Below are positions 33,769 through 43,310 of a stretch of DNA of 44,088 nt, one piece after another (positions within the stretch are counted from its first letter, which is position 1; the number at the start of each line of letters is the position of its first letter). Below the pieces are notes generated by a model. That model saw only the letters and a program-made list of their open reading frames with translations, was not told the DNA's origin and made no database searches. This stretch comes from an uncultured Bacilli bacterium (GTDB lineage Bacteria > Bacillota_I > Bacilli_A > RF39 > UBA660). The stretch spans positions 1 through 44,088 of the forward strand of contig CANQIL010000010.1 in NCBI GenBank assembly GCA_947624045.1. Direction: 5' to 3'. The position numbers and the translations under genes are program-made.

Positions 33769-35718
33769 TTAGTAAGTTTTCATTTCAAATAAGATGTCGC
33801 GTAGTTCCATAGCTCGCTCGAAGTCTAGGTTACGAGCTGCTTCTTTCATTTCCTGTTCTATGGCATCGATGTTTTGAGCAATTTCTTTCTTAGTTGGCTT
33901 TTTAGTTTTGGTTTTGGTGCCTCCGGCAATGTTAGTGATGACTTCGCGAATTTCTTTTTTAATAGTTTGGGGAACGATATGATGTTCTTCATTGTACTTT
34001 TCTTGGATTTGACGACGGCGAGCTGTTTCATCAATAGCGTACTGCATAGAATCTGTTATTTTATCACCATACATTATGACGTGGCCATTGGCATTTCTGG
34101 CACAACGACCGGCTGTTTGAATAAGACTGCGGTTACTTCTTAAGAAGCCTTCTTTGTCGGCATCAAGAATAGCAATCAAAGATACTTCAGGAATATCGAT
34201 TCCTTCACGAAGAAGATTTATACCGACAACAACATCATATTTACCGGTACGTAAATCGTGAATAATTTGCATTCTTTCAAGCGTTTTTACTTCAGAGTGA
34301 AGATAGGCTACTTTTATGTCTAAATCTTTTAAATAGTTTGTTAGCTCTTCGGCCATACGAATTGTTAAGGTGGTGATTAGAACACGTTCGTTTTTAGTCA
34401 TACGTTCTTTTATCTCACCTACTAGGTCATCAATTTGACCAGTTGTTGGTCGCACTTCAATAGTTGGGTCTAGAAGACCGGTTGGACGAATGATTTGTTC
34501 AATATATTGATTATTAGTGTGAGAAAGTTCTAAGTCACCAGGGGTTGCGGAAACGTAAATAGCTTGGTTTATCTTTTTTTCAAATTCTTCATACTTTAAA
34601 GGACGGTTGTCTAGGGCGCTTGGCAAGCGGAAGCCATATTCGACTAGGTTCATTTTACGGGCTCTATCGCCATTAAACATACCACGAACTTGAGGAAGTG
34701 TTACGTGAGATTCATCAACGATTAAAAGATAATCTTTAGGAAAAAAGTCCATTAAAGTTGTAGGTGTTTCGCCACGGGCACGACCGGCCATAGGGGCTGA
34801 GTAATTTTCTATGCCAGAACAAAAGCCAGTTTCTTCTAACATTTCTAGGTCATAGTTAGTTCGTTGTTCTAGGCGTTCAGCCGCAACTAATTTATTTTCA
34901 CTTTTTAACTCTTGAAGACGTTCTTGTAATTCTTTACGGATACGAACGATAGCTTCTTTTAGTTTGTCATCACTTACTACGAAGTGGCTAGCTGGGAAGA
35001 TACTGACATTTTTTATATTATCAATAACGACACCGGTTAGAGTATCAATAGTGCATATTCTGTCTATTTCATTATCAAAAAATTCTATTCGGTAACCAGT
35101 TGTCTTTTGGTTAGCGGGAATTATTTCTAGGACATCACCACGAACACGGAAAGTGCCACGTTTGAAATCAAAATCATTACGCTCATAAAGCATTTCCACA
35201 AGTTTTGTTAAAACTTTATTACGGTCAATATTATCACCAACGGATAAAGTTAGCATTTTACTTTTGTATTCTTCAACTTCACCAATACCATAAATACAAG
35301 AAACACTCGCTACAACTATGACGTCACGTCTAGATAAAAGAGCTGAGGTAGCGGCATGACGTAATTCGTCTATTTCATCATTGATAGAGGAATCTTTTTC
35401 GATGTAGGTGTCAGTTGAGGGAACATAGGCTTCCGGTTGGTAGTAGTCATAGTATGAAACAAAATACTCAACTTTGTTATTAGGAAAAAGCTCTTTAAAT
35501 TCAGCATAAAGTTGGCCAGCTAGAGTTTTGTTGTGCGCTAAAACTAAAGTTGGCTTATTTATTTCTTTTATAACATTTGCCATAGTAAAAGTTTTACCCG
35601 TTCCTGTTGCCCCTAGTAAGACTTGCTCTTTCTTACCCTCTTTTAGACCTTTTACTAATTCTTCAATAGCTTGGGGTTGGTCCCCACTTGGTTTAAAATT
35701 GGAAACTAATTCAAACAC
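33769..35718 (-). CDS. uvrB: UvrABC system protein B
   Basis: UvrB is the DNA helicase-like core of excision repair. The 649-residue protein has [15 protein letters not shown] (motif I), the beta hairpin [36 protein letters not shown], and a C-terminal UvrC-binding UVR motif ([11 protein letters not shown] at the very end). I start at the GTG at 35718 ([15 protein letters not shown]); AAAGGGAA lies about ten bases before it. A longer frame would add residues not seen in homologs. It precedes uvrA by 87 bases. Confidence 0.96.
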   Translation of the reverse strand: MFELVSNFKPSGDQPQAIEELVKGLKEGKKEQVLLGATGTGKTFTMANVIKEINKPTLVLAHNKTLAGQLYAEFKELFPNNKVEYFVSYYDYYQPEAYVPSTDTYIEKDSSINDEIDELRHAATSALLSRRDVIVVASVSCIYGIGEVEEYKSKMLTLSVGDNIDRNKVLTKLVEMLYERNDFDFKRGTFRVRGDVLEIIPANQKTTGYRIEFFDNEIDRICTIDTLTGVVIDNIKNVSIFPASHFVVSDDKLKEAIVRIRKELQERLQELKSENKLVAAERLEQRTNYDLEMLEETGFCSGIENYSAPMAGRARGETPTTLMDFFPKDYLLIVDESHVTLPQVRGMFNGDRARKMNLVEYGFRLPSALDNRPLKYEEFEKKINQAIYVSATPGDLELSHTNNQYIEQIIRPTGLLDPTIEVRPTTGQIDDLVGEIKERMTKNERVLITTLTIRMAEELTNYLKDLDIKVAYLHSEVKTLERMQIIHDLRTGKYDVVVGINLLREGIDIPEVSLIAILDADKEGFLRSNRSLIQTAGRCARNANGHVIMYGDKITDSMQYAIDETARRRQIQEKYNEEHHIVPQTIKKEIREVITNIAGGTKTKTKKPTKKEIAQNIDAIEQEMKEAARNLDFERAMELRDILFEMKTY

Positions 35719-35781
35719 CTTAATCACTTCCCTTTTTGTAAGATAGGCTTTTTTTCGACTATTTATTTTAGCATTTTTTAG

Positions 35782-35822
35782 AAAAAAATACAAGGTAAGT
35801 TGTACTTCTACCTTGTATTATT
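35782..35822 (-). terminator. Terminator of the P-loop gene
   Basis: AATACAAGGTA pairs with TACCTTGTATT (35787-35819), followed by TTTTTTCT on the minus strand. The stem is 11 bp and perfect. Confidence 0.85.
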
Positions 35823-35903
35823 ATGTCTTAATTTTTTAAATATAATACTTTGTTACTAATGAGAAAGATAAAAAGTTTTTATTAGCCAATTTTTATAATT
35901 TTT

Positions 35904-36488
35904 TTACTCTTCATAAGTACAAACATCTTTAATTTTTTCTAGAGTATCTTTTAAGACTTGCAATTTGTTTTTAGATACATCAACTTGCCACATATTATTC
36001 TTTTTAGCATAATCAGCATAGTCTTTGTTTTCTTCTATAAATGTTTCACAATAACTTTTTAATCTATAACTAGGTTCTATAGTAGTCCAATCATTTTCTT
36101 TGGCATATTTTCTTATGTTTTCATAAAACTCATCTGTTTTTAAATCAGAATAAGTTAAGAAAATAAAAACACAATCTTCATCTTTATAAAGTTTAATTAG
36201 CTCTTCATCAAACTCAAATATTTCTACTACGTAAGCCAAATCAGATTCATAATATTTGCTGTGCTTAAAATAACAATAAGCTAGTAGGTTTAGAAATGAA
36301 AAATCATTCATATCAACATCAACTCTACCTTCTTCTTTCTGAATACAACTAGCTTCTAAAAAGGCAGTTCTAATATTTTCATGACTTATATAACTATAGC
36401 CACCTATTTCTTTAATAATCATTTTAGCTAATGTTGTCTTGCCACTTTTAGGCGGACCTACTAGAACAATATTTTTATGTTTTGTGAT
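35904..36488 (-). CDS. P-loop NTPase/kinase-like protein with a non-AUG start
   Basis: The annotated-looking ATG at 36422 leaves out the P-loop. Reading upstream in frame gives NIVLVGPPKSGKTTLAKMI, a perfect Walker A. No ATG, GTG or TTG occurs between that point and the in-frame stop at 36527, but a strong ribosome site AAAGGAGG (36496-36503) and a promoter (36522-36550) lie just upstream. The codon seven bases after the site is ATC at 36488, and another ATC lies at 36491. I therefore propose an ATC start, 194 residues. The rest (ISHENIRTAFLEAS, FEFDEELIKLYKDEDCVFIF) resembles small AAA or shikimate-kinase-type phosphotransferases. Substrate unknown. A mutated start codon is the rival explanation. 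Confidence 0.7.
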   Translation of the reverse strand: MTKHKNIVLVGPPKSGKTTLAKMIIKEIGGYSYISHENIRTAFLEASCIQKEEGRVDVDMNDFSFLNLLAYCYFKHSKYYESDLAYVVEIFEFDEELIKLYKDEDCVFIFLTYSDLKTDEFYENIRKYAKENDWTTIEPSYRLKSYCETFIEENKDYADYAKKNNMWQVDVSKNKLQVLKDTLEKIKDVCTYEE

Positions 36489-36521
36489 GATAATACCTCC
36501 TTTCTTTTTGGGAATAAAGGC

Positions 36522-36550
36522 ATTTTATCAAAGCATAAGTTTTAACGCAA
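36522..36550 (-). promoter_or_regulatory. Promoter of the P-loop gene
   Basis: Minus-strand -35 TTGCGT (36545-36550), a 17-base spacer and -10 TAAAAT (36522-36527). It sits directly before the AAAGGAGG site, so the start must lie downstream of 36515. Confidence 0.6.
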
Positions 36551-36732
36551 ATGGGCAATTTTTAAAATTGATGCGGAAAAATATAGTGAAAAAGTTATTT
36601 TGCTTAGGGGAAAACGTAATTTTGAAATAAAAATGACTTTGAAAATTTAAAATTAGTAAAAATTTAATTTTTTTTCATTTTTTTAGAATACTTATTAATG
36701 AAGCCTTTAATTACAATACTTTCAATTATGGT

Positions 36733-36761
36733 TTTACAAACGAAAATATTTTTAGTATAAT
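36733..36761 (+). promoter_or_regulatory. Promoter of the LCP gene
   Basis: Plus-strand -35 TTTACA (36733-36738), a 17-base spacer and -10 TATAAT (36756-36761), about 35 bases before the start codon. The rest of the gap from 36551 shows no gene. Confidence 0.8.
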
Positions 36762-36796
36762 TAAGAAGTATTCAAAAAGTGAAAGGTGGCTTTAAG

Positions 36797-38203
36797 GTGA
36801 AGAGATTACTTAGAAATATTTTTAGTATTATTGTATTTGTCGTTACAGCATTTACAGTATATGAGATAATTAAATTAGGTGTTTTACCTAGTAAGTATTT
36901 ATTTATAATTTTAGGAGCTGAAGCTTTATTATTTGTCTTAGGTTTAGTATTTTATAATTTAAGGCATGTAGTTTTTATAATTTTGGGAATTTTACTTTAT
37001 TTGATAAGCGTGGTAGGAAATGCGACAGGGTATTATTATTTAAGTAAAACTAATAGGTATATTGAAAAAAGTTTTGTTAAGGAAACTTATACAATTGAAA
37101 CAAAGTATTATGTAGTTACTAGTGCGAATAATGTAGTTAGTAAGATGGATGAAGTTGATAAAGAAGCAAGTATTGAATATTATAAATATAGTCGTTCTAT
37201 TGATAAAGCATTAGAAAAATTAGGAGTATATACTTATGTTCCTACAGATAATGCATATGATTCAATGAGTAATATTTTAAGTAATAATGGCTATTTTTTA
37301 ATAAGTAGTGCCAATTATGATTATTTATTTGATTCAACTAATTTGTTAGATATTAATAATTTTAAGATATTACATGAATTTACTATTTATGAAAAATTAG
37401 AGGTTAATGATAAAACGCCTGATGTTTATAATGTATATATTAATGGTTTAGATTTTACGGGAATTATGAGAGATTATAATTTGATAGCTACTGTAAATAC
37501 GAAGACTAGAAAAGTAGTTTTAACTTCTATACCAAGAGATTATTATATTGATGTTCCGGCTTATAATATGAAAGATACTTTGATGTGTTTAGGGTCTTTG
37601 GATGTAGAGGTTAGTAAAGAGGCACTTGAAAAGTTATTTGGAATAAATATTGATTATACAATAAATTTAAATACAAGTAGCTTAGTTGATATAGTTGATA
37701 CTTTGGGTGGAATTGATTTTTGCTCGGATATAGAATTTACAACAACCCATGTTCTTACACAAGATACTTATGATGATAGTGTGGGACAAAAGCTTCACGT
37801 AATTAAAGGTTGTAAGACATATAATGGACTTGAAACTTTAGCTATTGCTAGAGAAAGAATGGCTCTTCCTGGTAGAGATAGATATAGACAAAAGAATTGT
37901 AGACAGATACTTATAAGTATAGCTAAGAAGTTAGCTTCTATTACGACATTAACTAATTATAATGAGGTGTTATTAGCTTTAGATGGTTTATATACTACAG
38001 ATATGAATGATAGAACTATTAAAAATTTGATTAAAGCTGTTATTGAAAATCCTAATTTTAACATTGAGGAGCAAAGTGTTGATGGTACTGATTCTGTAGG
38101 TGTTGGTCATCTTGGTACGGCTCAGTCTTGGATAATGACTCCAGATATGAGTACAGTAGAAGCTGCTTCTAGTAAAATAAAAGAAGTATTAAATCAGAAA
38201 TAA
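36797..38203 (+). CDS. LytR-CpsA-Psr (LCP) family wall-polymer ligase
   Basis: LCP proteins attach teichoic acids or other polymers to peptidoglycan outside the membrane. The 468-residue protein has three hydrophobic segments near the N-terminus, then an extracellular domain. LCP motifs are VVLTSIPRDYYIDVP, DTLGGIDF and the later IARERMALPGRDRYRQKNCRQ, including the conserved Arg residues. I start at GTG 36797, with GGTGG seven bases upstream; the in-frame GTG at 36779 lies inside the ribosome-site region. A terminator follows. It implies a wall with anionic polymers. Confidence 0.9.
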   Translation: MKRLLRNIFSIIVFVVTAFTVYEIIKLGVLPSKYLFIILGAEALLFVLGLVFYNLRHVVFIILGILLYLISVVGNATGYYYLSKTNRYIEKSFVKETYTIETKYYVVTSANNVVSKMDEVDKEASIEYYKYSRSIDKALEKLGVYTYVPTDNAYDSMSNILSNNGYFLISSANYDYLFDSTNLLDINNFKILHEFTIYEKLEVNDKTPDVYNVYINGLDFTGIMRDYNLIATVNTKTRKVVLTSIPRDYYIDVPAYNMKDTLMCLGSLDVEVSKEALEKLFGINIDYTINLNTSSLVDIVDTLGGIDFCSDIEFTTTHVLTQDTYDDSVGQKLHVIKGCKTYNGLETLAIARERMALPGRDRYRQKNCRQILISIAKKLASITTLTNYNEVLLALDGLYTTDMNDRTIKNLIKAVIENPNFNIEEQSVDGTDSVGVGHLGTAQSWIMTPDMSTVEAASSKIKEVLNQK

Positions 38204-38214
38204 GAGAAACTTAA

Positions 38215-38250
38215 AAAACTGTTACTTGACTTTGAAGTAGCAGTTTTCTT
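38215..38250 (+). terminator. LCP gene terminator
   Basis: AAAACTGTTACTT (38215-38227) pairs with AAGTAGCAGTTTT (38235-38247) over 13 positions with one G-U pair, followed by CTTT. Confidence 0.85.
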
Positions 38251-38308
38251 TACGTAAATTACACAGTTAACTTGACAAGGTCGTTAATTATATAAGGTCA
38301 TAGAAAAA

Positions 38309-40327
38309 TTAGGGGGTGAGGACTAGGCGGGTAGAGTTGTAGATATTGAAATTACCATCGGTGCTACTTACGCCGAACACTCCTGCTCCCGTGATATAGG
38401 TGCAATCGCCGCCACGTATAAACCACGGATTACCTCTGGTGACAAAGTAGGCATAATCACCGTACCAACCATATTTTCCACTGTTTCCTCCATAGGTCTC
38501 ACCTAAAGCATGTCCATAACATATTCCTCCATTACAAGTATTTTCCAATTTTACATTTGGAAAACTGTTAAAAGTTGGCTTGGCACTTTTGTATTTGTTA
38601 TAGTATTTTTCATTTGGCAAGTCATAATCCCCGGTTGTATCTCCACTACTATTTAAACCTTTAAATTCTGATGTACCTGTGGCAATTTCTCCATTATGTT
38701 CAGTTACTCCCTGTTCGTCATATTCCAAAACTCCCATGACATATTCATTAGTTCCACCTGACATATCATATATTCCTGTTATGTTTCCTGTTGTTGAAGC
38801 TCCGGGGCCGGCTTGACCTTGGCCATTACCCAAATTAGTTATATCATTATATGCATAATTCTTTGCCGAACTGTTAACACTTGGACTTCCTCCACTGTGT
38901 CCCGTTATATGACCACTATCATTATTTATATATACTTCTTTATTTGCTCCTGTATATTCACTATTTCCATATTTGCCATATTTACTTTGGGATAAATATA
39001 CTACTGCTCCCCACTCATCATTTTTCATCATATGTAAGTCGCCACTATCTGCATTAAATCCAAAAGTATTAGTATTATTAAGTTGTATGCTTCGGGACAT
39101 AAAATAAAAGCTACTTATCGTTTGATTTCTAAGTGAAGTTAATCCTGGTTTAATAGTTACTTTACTTACATCACAAGATTCATTTACACAAGCTTGCACA
39201 TCTTTTGATAAACTCCCTGTTGTTTCAAATTTACCTACCCATATTCCATTTCTCTTTTCTCCTCCAAAGTCAAAAGCTTCATTGGTTCGCCAATTTGTTG
39301 GAGTACTTCCTGTATACTGAGCAGTTCCTGTTTCAGTTACTTTAGAAATAAATTTTACATCTATTTCACCAGGCAATTCTTGTGATGGACTACTATTTCC
39401 AAAACTAGCCTTACCATAATAATTATTTCCATCTTCGCTTTTTATTGTATAAGAATACCTTGGTATCCATACCCACATTGTATTTATATCATCCATATCA
39501 ATTTCTGTTCCAACTTTTGCATCTTTCATTTCATTTCTTTTACTTTCAACTACTGTTACCGCATTGGCCCATACTTGTTTGGAATAGTCATACCAATTAT
39601 TATTTTCATTATTTACATCGGCTTTCTTCCATGTACCTGTTGTATCATCTATTTTATCATAATAAACCGGTATCATATCGCCATTTAATTCTGGTGGATT
39701 TGGTATATTATCAACTACTGGTGTTACTGTACTACTATCATCACCATTTACAACATTTTCATAAATAAAAGCTCTATCTAATCCGCCTATTATTACTTCT
39801 CCTGTAGGCATTTCTGTAGATGAATTTAGAAAAGTTGCTTTTAATGTTACTGTTTCTGTTGCATTTTCTTTTAATACTGGTATTGTTGTAAAATCAGTTG
39901 TACTTTTTATTGAATTTCTACCATAATTTACTTCATAAGTAACATTGTTTCTTAAAATATCTTGGTCTTTTGAATCACCTAAAAAAGTTAAATTAGAGCT
40001 TTTGCCTGTTACGTCAACTAATCTTGCTGGAATATTACCTGTATTTTTAACTGGCACAGTAAAAGTACAAGAATCTCCTGGTTTATTAAAAACAACACTC
40101 ATATTTTCTATAGAAGTACCTGAAACTTTACCTATATCACACTCTGCTGTGCCTGTTTTGATAGTCTTAATTTCATCTTTTAAAAAGACTACATCCCATT
40201 TAGATTCTACTTTAGCTGTACCATTTATTTCTAAATTAGCTGAAAGTACTGCATAACCAATTGACAAGCCAAGGACTACTATACATAGACAAGCAATTAT
40301 AATTAATTTAGTTTTTCTACTATTCAT
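38309..40327 (-). CDS. Paralogous membrane-anchored FGE/C-lectin-fold surface protein, candidate DGR variable protein
   Basis: The 672-residue protein is a full-length paralog of the one at 24424. Shared features are the N-terminal helix (LCIVVLGLSIGYAVLSANLE), WVWIPRYSYTI, a KNDEWGAVVYLSQSKYGKYG block, YDMSGGTNEYVMGVL and the C-terminal PW-RGG-GVF-R-L-VL pattern. The C-terminal codons are GC-rich and mainly NNY. The 12 kb between the paralogs contains no related gene, so the duplication is not tandem. A plausible promoter (TTGACA at 40396-40401, TATGCT at 40371-40376, 19-base spacer) lies upstream. Function, ligand and any variation machinery are not seen in the window. Confidence 0.85.
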   Translation of the reverse strand: MNSRKTKLIIIACLCIVVLGLSIGYAVLSANLEINGTAKVESKWDVVFLKDEIKTIKTGTAECDIGKVSGTSIENMSVVFNKPGDSCTFTVPVKNTGNIPARLVDVTGKSSNLTFLGDSKDQDILRNNVTYEVNYGRNSIKSTTDFTTIPVLKENATETVTLKATFLNSSTEMPTGEVIIGGLDRAFIYENVVNGDDSSTVTPVVDNIPNPPELNGDMIPVYYDKIDDTTGTWKKADVNNENNNWYDYSKQVWANAVTVVESKRNEMKDAKVGTEIDMDDINTMWVWIPRYSYTIKSEDGNNYYGKASFGNSSPSQELPGEIDVKFISKVTETGTAQYTGSTPTNWRTNEAFDFGGEKRNGIWVGKFETTGSLSKDVQACVNESCDVSKVTIKPGLTSLRNQTISSFYFMSRSIQLNNTNTFGFNADSGDLHMMKNDEWGAVVYLSQSKYGKYGNSEYTGANKEVYINNDSGHITGHSGGSPSVNSSAKNYAYNDITNLGNGQGQAGPGASTTGNITGIYDMSGGTNEYVMGVLEYDEQGVTEHNGEIATGTSEFKGLNSSGDTTGDYDLPNEKYYNKYKSAKPTFNSFPNVKLENTCNGGICYGHALGETYGGNSGKYGWYGDYAYFVTRGNPWFIRGGDCTYITGAGVFGVSSTDGNFNIYNSTRLVLTP
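38312..38455 (-). other. Candidate DGR variable region in the second surface protein
   Basis: The final 48 codons are about 52% GC and rich in NNY codons. The fixed PW, RGG, GVF and R-L-V-L match the first paralog, whereas the residues between them are almost entirely different. Synonymous differences at the fixed codons show that the two blocks did not copy one another recently. Confidence 0.5.
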
Positions 40328-40370
40328 ATTAACACCAACTTTTCCACTGTTTCTATTTTTATCTAACTAT

Positions 40371-40401
40371 AGCATACCCCACCCCCATTGGGTCTTGTCA
40401 A
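40371..40401 (-). promoter_or_regulatory. Possible promoter of the second surface-protein gene
   Basis: Minus-strand TTGACA (40396-40401) and TATGCT (40371-40376) with a 19-base spacer that is GC-rich (CCCAATGGGGGTGGGG). The spacer is longer than ideal, so the call is tentative. Confidence 0.4.
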
Positions 40402-40445
40402 GAACTTTTTAATTTTTTTTGTACATTTGCACAATAATTTGACGC

Positions 40446-40490
40446 GAAAAAAAATCATGAAGATTTTTTTACATCTTCACGATTTTTTAA
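40446..40490 (-). terminator. Terminator of the ftsEX-M23 transcript
   Basis: On the minus strand AAATCGTGAAGAT pairs with ATCTTCATGATTT (40450-40488) with one G-U pair, followed by a long T run. Confidence 0.85.
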
Positions 40491-40494
40491 TTAT

Positions 40495-41670
40495 CTAACG
40501 ATTGCTCCATCTAGATGGTAGGGCTATATAATTGGCAGGATTAATTGACCTTCTTTGATATTGAGCCCAAGTACAACCACCACCACTTGACTTCCAGTCA
40601 CAAGTTGTAATTTCTAGATGTAAGTGTGGACCTGTTGCATTTCCTGTCATACCCATAAGACCTAAAACGGTATTTTCAGTAACATATTGGCCAATATTTA
40701 CGTACCAAGCTCGCATATGAGCATAGGTTGAATAAATATAACTTCCTCCAACATTATGTCTAATTTTTATAACTAGAGCTCCAGCATTATCATAATATTT
40801 AGCTGTAACTAAACCATTAGCGATAGGATAAATTTCAATAGACTTATTGGAACTTCCTAAATCGACTCCTAAATGACCACCATATCCTGAATAACCTTGA
40901 GTTATATAACCATATTCTATTGGTCGATAAAATCCATTAGTACTTGGAATAGAGGCTGAGCCACCAGAACTTTGATTTTTTCTATAAGTACATGCTTCTG
41001 GAGTTTCATTTTCACCACAACCTAAATCTTTCAAATATTGAATTTGTGTTTTAGCTGATTTTATTTGGTCTTCTATAGTACTAGCTCCCTCTCTTAAAGA
41101 AGCAGTATCAGCATTGATTCTTTCTTTTTGACTTTCTAAATCTTTTCTTAAATTATTTAACTCAACTTTTTTAGCTTCCAAATCTTTTTGTTGTTGCTCA
41201 TTCTTTTTGATAAGGTCTTCAAGTTGTTGCATAACCTGTTCATTATATTCAGTTAACTGTTCAACAATAGACATACGATAAATCATATCAGTTATATCAG
41301 TTGCTCCAAAAGCATACTCTAAATAAATATTATTACCATTAGATATTTGATAATATTCTAGTATCTTTTTACTTTCTTCTGTTTTCTTTTCAATATCTTT
41401 ATTACACTGGTCAATTTCAGCTTGTAGAGTAACTATGTCTTGTTCAGCTTGCTTTATTTGTGATTCAATGTTACTAATTTTTGCTTTTATAGAAGCTACT
41501 TCTTCTTCATTCTTAGCTATTTTGTTTTTCTTTTCTTCTAGTTCCTTGGTATATTTTTCTACTTCAGCTTCAAATTCTTTAATAGTCTGAGCTTTTGTAT
41601 CTACAGGTAGTGCAATTGTAGTTACAATGACTATTATTACTAGAAGTAAGCTTAATACTTTTTTTATCAA
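40495..41670 (-). CDS. Secreted M23 murein hydrolase with coiled coil (EnvC/PcsB-like)
   Basis: The 391-residue protein has a signal peptide (MIKKVLSLLLVIIVIVTTI, cleavage near TKAQT), a coiled coil from about 30 to 225 (EKYTKELEEKKNKIAKNEEE), a short linker, and a C-terminal LytM/M23 domain with the zinc ligands in GGHLGVDLG, YAHM and GPHLHLEI. Coiled-coil hydrolases of this type are activated by FtsEX. The gene follows ftsX with a 4-base overlap (ATGA), which supports that partnership. It would cut cell-wall peptides at the septum or in sporulation. Confidence 0.93.
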   Translation of the reverse strand: MIKKVLSLLLVIIVIVTTIALPVDTKAQTIKEFEAEVEKYTKELEEKKNKIAKNEEEVASIKAKISNIESQIKQAEQDIVTLQAEIDQCNKDIEKKTEESKKILEYYQISNGNNIYLEYAFGATDITDMIYRMSIVEQLTEYNEQVMQQLEDLIKKNEQQQKDLEAKKVELNNLRKDLESQKERINADTASLREGASTIEDQIKSAKTQIQYLKDLGCGENETPEACTYRKNQSSGGSASIPSTNGFYRPIEYGYITQGYSGYGGHLGVDLGSSNKSIEIYPIANGLVTAKYYDNAGALVIKIRHNVGGSYIYSTYAHMRAWYVNIGQYVTENTVLGLMGMTGNATGPHLHLEITTCDWKSSGGGCTWAQYQRRSINPANYIALPSRWSNR

Positions 41671-42572
41671 ACGCGTAAGTATTTCTTTACGGCACTAGCA
41701 CTACCAATCATACCGACTAGAATACCAATTCCTAGAATAATTAGAGAAATCATATAAGAAAATGGCTCTGGCTTAATTAGAACTATAACTCTTGAAAAGA
41801 GATGGCCACCAAAATGCTCATAAAAAGCTTGATATCCGAATATAGTTAAAGCAATTGGTACAACAGAACCTAATAGTCCTAAAAACATACCTTCAATTAT
41901 AAATGGTGTTTTAATAGTAAAGTTACTGGCTCCAACAAGACGCATAATACTGATTTCTCTTTTACGAGTTGATATTGTTAATTTAATTGTGTTAATTATT
42001 AAGAAAATAGTTACTATGATTAGGGCAATAACGATACCATAAGTTATCTTTTGAATAGATGAGAAAGCTTTAATTAGCTTATCAACCATTCCCTCACCAT
42101 ATCTTACTACAGCTACTTTATCGAGCTTTTCAATTGTTTTAGCTGTATCAGAAATATTTAAAACATCTTTTACTTTAATTTGAAAAGTATCTTTTAGGGG
42201 ACTTTCATCACCTTCAAAACTATCAAGGACAGTGCCTAAAATTTCAGATTCTTGTTTCATTTCATCTTTAACAGTTATTTTTGATTTAAATTTGTAAGTA
42301 TCTATGTTTTTAATTTTAGAAAACATTTCTTTAGTGTGTTCTATTTCTGTTTCCGTTGTATCATTTTCCATAAAAACAACTATGGTCAAATCTTTTTCAA
42401 GTTTTTCTGTAACTTTTTCAACATTTACTGAAGCTATGATGGCAACAGCTACAATAATTAAAGTTATAGTAATACATGAAATTGAGGCTAGAGATAAACT
42501 TAAATTTCTGACGGAGCTTTTTAAGGCATCTCTAATACTTCTTCCTAACATTCTAAACGGCTTCATCATCAT
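41667..42572 (-). CDS. ftsX: Cell-division ABC transporter-like permease FtsX
   Basis: FtsX is the membrane partner of FtsE and transmits ATP-driven changes to a periplasmic or extracellular hydrolase. The 301-residue protein has four membrane segments, a large extracellular loop of about 110 residues between helices 1 and 2 (EKVTEKLEKDLTIVVFMEN onward), and the conserved RKREISIMRLVGASNFTIKTPF near helix 3. It overlaps ftsE by 20 bases and the M23 hydrolase by 4 bases, forming a three-gene unit. Confidence 0.95.
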   Translation of the reverse strand: MMMKPFRMLGRSIRDALKSSVRNLSLSLASISCITITLIIVAVAIIASVNVEKVTEKLEKDLTIVVFMENDTTETEIEHTKEMFSKIKNIDTYKFKSKITVKDEMKQESEILGTVLDSFEGDESPLKDTFQIKVKDVLNISDTAKTIEKLDKVAVVRYGEGMVDKLIKAFSSIQKITYGIVIALIIVTIFLIINTIKLTISTRKREISIMRLVGASNFTIKTPFIIEGMFLGLLGSVVPIALTIFGYQAFYEHFGGHLFSRVIVLIKPEPFSYMISLIILGIGILVGMIGSASAVKKYLRV

Positions 42573-43251
42573 AAGTTCCTTTCTGTTTAAAGTTTACCAA
42601 ACGACCATCTTTTAAGGTAACTACTTGCTTTTTCATTTTATTAACAATTTCTTTATCGTGAGTTGCCATTATAATTGTTGTTCCTCGAGATTTGTTAATG
42701 TCATCTAAGACTTTCATAATTTCCATACTTTTTTCAGGGTCAAGATTTCCAGTGGGCTCATCACAAAGCAAAAGTTTTGGGTCATTAACTATAGCCCTTG
42801 CTATCGCAACTCTTTGCTGCTCACCACCAGATAATTGGTCTGGATAATTATGAACTTTATTTTTTAAATCAACATCTTCTAGAGCTTTTAGAACTTTTTG
42901 ACGAATTTCATCTTTTTTAGCACCAATTACTTCTAGGGCAAAAGCCACATTTTCATAAACTGTTAATTTGGGTAATAATCTATAATCTTGAAAAACTATA
43001 CCTAACTTACGGCGTAGTTTATATACTTTTTTATTTTTTAATTTGGCTACATCTAAGCCACCTACTATTATTTGCCCTTTAGTTGGTTTTTCTTCACGGT
43101 AGAGCATTTTAATTAATGTACTTTTTCCACTACCGGAACCACCTATTACAAAGACAAAAGAGCCTTTTTCAATAGCAAGATTTAAGTCATATATGGCTGT
43201 TACACCATTTTTATATTTCTTTTCAACGTTTCTTACTCTTATTAAATCCAA
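42553..43251 (-). CDS. ftsE: Cell-division ATP-binding protein FtsE
   Basis: FtsE is the ATPase that powers FtsX. The 232-residue protein has Walker A GGSGSGKSTLIK, Q-loop VFQDYRLLP, signature LSGGEQQRVAIARAI, and Walker B LLLCDEPTGNLDP. I start at TTG 43251 (M-D-L-I-R-V-R-N), eight bases after GGTGG; GTG codons at 43263 and 43260 lie inside that site. The -10 TATAAT at 43278-43283 and a 0A-box-like octamer precede it. These lie in the 77-bp segment duplicated by element B. Confidence 0.93.
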   Translation of the reverse strand: MDLIRVRNVEKKYKNGVTAIYDLNLAIEKGSFVFVIGGSGSGKSTLIKMLYREEKPTKGQIIVGGLDVAKLKNKKVYKLRRKLGIVFQDYRLLPKLTVYENVAFALEVIGAKKDEIRQKVLKALEDVDLKNKVHNYPDQLSGGEQQRVAIARAIVNDPKLLLCDEPTGNLDPEKSMEIMKVLDDINKSRGTTIIMATHDKEIVNKMKKQVVTLKDGRLVNFKQKGTYDDEAV

Positions 43252-43277
43252 ATATTTCACCACCTTTAGTAAGTTCC

Positions 43278-43310
43278 ATTATAGCACATATTTCGACAAA
43301 ACAAAAGCGG
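43278..43310 (-). promoter_or_regulatory. ftsE promoter with 0A-box-like octamer
   Basis: The minus strand has TATAAT (43278-43283) and TTGTCGAA (43292-43299), with no good -35. The TTGTCGAA octamer is the same as in front of spo0A. The upstream copy of both lies beyond element B. Confidence 0.5.

Noticed and set aside
36439-36630. Plus-strand frame over the P-loop gene promoter
   Set aside because: It is antisense to the P-loop coding region and its promoter, and has no ribosome site or homology.
39445-39768. 107-codon frame on the plus strand inside the surface-protein gene
   Set aside because: It is antisense to a well-supported gene, has biased Tyr/His/Leu composition and no ribosome site.
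24424-40327. A complete diversity-generating retroelement in this window
   Set aside because: No reverse transcriptase, accessory Avd-like gene or adenine-rich template repeat was found on either strand, so only candidate target regions are reported.
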